A DNA stretch of 64,000 bases, taken from Yaniella halotolerans DSM 15476 (lineage in GTDB: Bacteria > Actinomycetota > Actinomycetes > Actinomycetales > Micrococcaceae). Below, piece by piece: positions 61,883-64,000 of this stretch. Position 1 is the stretch's first letter; every line of letters starts with the position of its first letter. The stretch covers positions 1,426,001-1,490,000 of the forward strand of contig NZ_ATVQ01000001.1 of assembly GCF_000420805.1 (NCBI RefSeq), written 5' to 3'. The notes under the pieces are model-generated. The model was not told where the DNA came from, made no database searches, and was given only the letters and a program-made list of their open reading frames with translations. The position numbers were made by a program, and so were the translations under genes.

Positions 61883-61923
61883 AACAACCCGCATGATCAT
61901 TGGGATCGAGCGGGTTGTTTTTT
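61883..61923 (+). terminator. Terminator after tRNA-Ser
   Basis: A perfect 10-bp stem (61883-61892 with 61910-61919) followed by a T-run, beginning 2 nt after the encoded CCA. Confidence 0.93.
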
Positions 61924-61974
61924 GTTGTGCTGACATTTTGTCAGCACAATGACGGAAACCATTAGGGCTGTGCG

Positions 61975-63230
61975 TTATTGTACGCGGGAGCTAGGCGTTC
62001 GGCGTGCAAAGTCGGGTGCATGTTCTGGTCTGCGCCCATACAAGAGGAGTTTGGCGGGAATCTTGGCTACAACAGGAAGGTTCTCTAACACCGTGTGCAT
62101 CGGGCGAGGAATTTCTAACCCTCGGCCCCGGAGGACCACCTGATGAATAAGTCGGTGCATGGCGCGTTGTAAGCGTTGTGTAAATGGGGTCAGGCCATAA
62201 AGATTGCGGCGGATTCACGCCGGTGCTGCACAGCAGCAAGATCCGAAGTGGCAACATTTCTAGCAAGTAAGGGATTTGCGAGTAGTCGCGCAGCGGCCAC
62301 ACCATCCTGGGCCGCTAGATTAACGCCCACCCCACCCACCGGTGACATCGCATGGGCGGCGTCGCCGATGCATAATAAACCGTCGCGGTACCATCGAGTG
62401 AGCCGATTCAACCTGATGTCCAGCAACTTGACCTCGTTCCAGGTCAGATCTACTGCGGCTGATGCCGATTGCACCGGCAGCGCTCGGGTGATGGCTGTGC
62501 GTAACGGATGGAGACCCTGGCCTCGGAGGAACTCGTCGGATCCCTTGCGAATAATATTCGCGATTTGTGCATATCCCTTGCGAGGGATGATGATGAACAG
62601 CTTGTGGCAGGCGGATATTGGCAGTATCGCTTCTCCCACCGGTTCGGAAGTATCCAGGCGAAACCACCACAGATCGAGGGGTACGTTGTAACTCTTCATT
62701 GGCAGATGTGCTTGTCGTCTCAATGCAGACCAGCGGCCGTCAGCTGCGATCGTTAGGTCAGCTTTGAGCTCCTGTCGGATTCCGGCATTGATATACGAGA
62801 CTCCCACGACTTTTTGGTTTTGACAGATGAGGGCTGTGACTTCTGTTTCCATGAGAAGGTGGAAATTTGGTTCATCGGTTCCCGCTTCGGCCAGCAGGTT
62901 CAAAAACTCCCACTGCGGAGTGATTGCTACGTATGGATATTTCACCTTCAGCCCGCTGATGTTGACGACGCGTACCGGTGGGCCTTGTTCACCGTGCAGG
63001 GTGAGGCCGTGAATTTTCGTGTGTGTAAGGGAATTGAACTGCTCGATCAGTCCTAGTTCATCGAGCAGTTCGAGCGTCGTGGGATGTACTGTGTCGCCAC
63101 GAAAATCGCGGAGGAAATCAGCGTGCTTTTCCAGTACGGTTACTTCGACTCCTGCACGGGCCAAAAGTAATCCGGCGATCATGCCAGCTGGTCCGCCGCC
63201 GACAACCACGCATGTGGTTCTTCTCGACAT
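61975..63230 (-). pseudogene. FAD-dependent monooxygenase, frameshifted near the 3' end
   Basis: The main frame (62190-63230) encodes a PHBH-type flavin monooxygenase: CVVVGGGPAGMIAGLLLARAGVEVTVLEKH, GDTVHPTTLELLDELGL, TIAADGRWSALRRQ, and LLCIGDAAHAMSPVGGVGVNLAAQDGVAAARLL. It stops early after QHRRESAAIFMA. Just downstream, in another minus-strand frame, the expected family C-terminus continues: LTPFTQRLQRAMHRLIHQ, then LPVVAKIPAKLLLYGRRPEHAP, ending about 61975. A single-base indel near 62190-62220 is the simplest explanation. It may be a real mutation or a sequencing error. Start ATG 63230 fits the family; ATG 63278 is the alternative. Confidence 0.75.
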
Positions 63231-63278
63231 TTTGTCCCTCGCTCTTGGGGCTTGGTAGGTCCATTCATTGTGCGGCAT

Positions 63279-63862
63279 ATTTACCCTGAACGAAATAGCC
63301 CTATCTGCGCTCGACCACTATGGTAGAAGGGTGAAAGTCAAATAAAAGGGACAGCCTCACGTCTTCGAAAGGATCGATGTCAGGTCACTAATTGAGTAAA
63401 AGCCCTGGAGCATACTTCGCTGAAAGCGTAAAGGTCCCTCTTGTGTTTGACGCAATTTATTGAGATCTAGGGTAATGCACACCGTGTGCTAGGTGGCCCG
63501 TGTGGCACATGCCGTCTGTGCGGGCAGAGTGAAAAGTATTGCTACACAGCCGGTGGGGCACATGACAGTGAGTATATTATGGTGTAGATCACACAATGAC
63601 AAACTTGTGTCGTGACACGCGAATCACGTTTCGGTACTTGTCAACTTAAACAATCACTGCCTGATAACAGTCTGAGTGGAGTCTGTAATTGTTCTGGCAA
63701 TCTTGTTAGCGTTATAAATCTAGAGGTTGCGTTTGCTTCTTGTCGCCCTGTGATCCAGGGCTGATGAGTTGAGCGCGACCTATATTTGTTTCTGTTAGCA
63801 AGTTGTATAAAGGACGTGAGGAGGAGCTCACCCGCGAATTATTGGCGGTGGGTCAAAGCACC
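63279..63862. other. Long gene-free leader before the ProV-type gene
   Basis: There are 584 bp with no credible frame. I see a 12-bp palindrome (GTGTCGTGACAC, 63607-63618) and a repeated GGCACATG within G/T-rich contexts (about 63508-63515 and 63556-63563). I also see a GATCACACA near 63588 and a CCCTG-tgatc-CAGGG hairpin near 63750-63764. The sequence is likely a long regulated promoter/leader for the osmolyte transporter. I do not find convincing c-di-AMP (ydaO) riboswitch motifs by eye. Confidence 0.4.
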
Positions 63863-64000
63863 ATGAGCGAACCAAACACAGGCCAACCCGTCGTCAGGGT
63901 TGAGAATGTCTATAAAATCTTTGGTCGACGTCCCAAAGCTGTCGCTGAGAAGATGCAGGCGGGTGCCACCCGAAAAGACGTAGAAAATCAAGGGACTGCA
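63863..64000 (+). CDS. proV: Glycine betaine/proline ABC transporter ATPase, ProV/OpuAA type (partial)
   Basis: The window ends after 46 codons. The visible N-terminus (VRVENVYKIFGRRPKAVAEKMQAG, then TRKDVE) matches ProV/OpuAA proteins, which have the characteristic IFGxxPxxALxxLxxGxxKxEI opening before Walker A. The Walker motifs lie beyond the window. It probably partners the binding lipoprotein at 59618-60535 in compatible-solute uptake. The ATG at 63863 has only a modest GGTGGG upstream; a GTG four codons earlier (63848-63850) is in frame. Confidence 0.8.
   Translation, partial: MSEPNTGQPVVRVENVYKIFGRRPKAVAEKMQAGATRKDVENQGTA

Noticed and set aside
61883-62000. A tRNA-Ser attachment site with an integrated element
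   Set aside because: No duplicated tRNA 3' end, integrase or phage gene is seen in the following 2 kb.
63279-63862. A c-di-AMP (ydaO) riboswitch before proV
   Set aside because: The position is suggestive, but I could not find the conserved core by eye; a covariance-model search would decide.

Overview
The window looks like the chromosome of an actinobacterium of the Micrococcales type. Its base composition is mid-range by eye, not the very high GC of Streptomyces or Arthrobacter. Support comes from the dnaX-recR-lysC order, an actinobacterial small SRP RNA, the purS-purQ-purL operon, many GTG/TTG starts, and Crp/GlxR-type and IclR/PucR-type control signals. A relative of Yaniella or Enteractinococcus would fit, but that is an impression only. 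I see no phage, insertion sequence or CRISPR array.

Layout. (1) 0-9 kb: an accessory stretch with a sulfonate-type binding lipoprotein, an APC permease, an FMN monooxygenase behind a SAM-type riboswitch, a MarR regulator and a luciferase-like monooxygenase. It also carries two proteins that keep a classical enzyme fold but have lost the cofactor or catalytic residues: a fold-III PLP decarboxylase homologue and a ThDP-enzyme homologue. (2) 9-13.6 kb: a LysR regulator divergent from an HtaA-like small protein and a 1028-residue P450-FAD reductase-flavodoxin fusion. (3) 13.6-14.4 kb: a Crp-site-bearing promoter, a predicted structured RNA of about 175 nt, and a Bcp peroxiredoxin. (4) 14.4-22.5 kb and 30.6-39.1 kb: two blocks for purine ring breakdown and glyoxylate use. 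These hold uricase, HIU hydrolase and OHCU decarboxylase (urate to allantoin); allantoinase; ureidoglycine aminohydrolase; glyoxylate carboligase, tartronate semialdehyde reductase, hydroxypyruvate isomerase and glycerate kinase; malate synthase; malic enzyme; and an NCS2 purine permease. Pyruvate kinase follows.

An IclR/AllR-like regulator sits in the second block. A shared imperfect palindrome (roughly TTYCAC-NNN-RTGAAA) occurs at seven places: before hyi, before the permease, between the malic enzyme and IclR genes (two sites), before a small unannotated transcription unit (two sites), and before the uricase operon. This looks like one regulon that feeds purine nitrogen and glyoxylate carbon into malate, glycerate and pyruvate. 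Between the two blocks (22.8-30.5 kb) lies a PucR-controlled hydantoinase/oxoprolinase cluster with an unknown protein and an amine-oxidase-like flavoprotein.

(5) 40.9-47.7 kb: a P-type ATPase, a paired SMR exporter, and purSQL. (6) 47.8-53.9 kb: a NarL-type two-component system, two tandem paralogous four-helix membrane proteins of unknown family, and an orphan DNA-methyltransferase-like protein with a damaged catalytic motif. (7) 54-64 kb: lysC, recR and dnaX (without the usual ebfC/ybaB between the last two), a nitroreductase, a glycine-betaine binding lipoprotein, the SRP RNA, a FrnE/DsbA protein, tRNA-Ser(GGA), a frameshifted FAD monooxygenase, and the start of a ProV-type ATPase cut by the window end.
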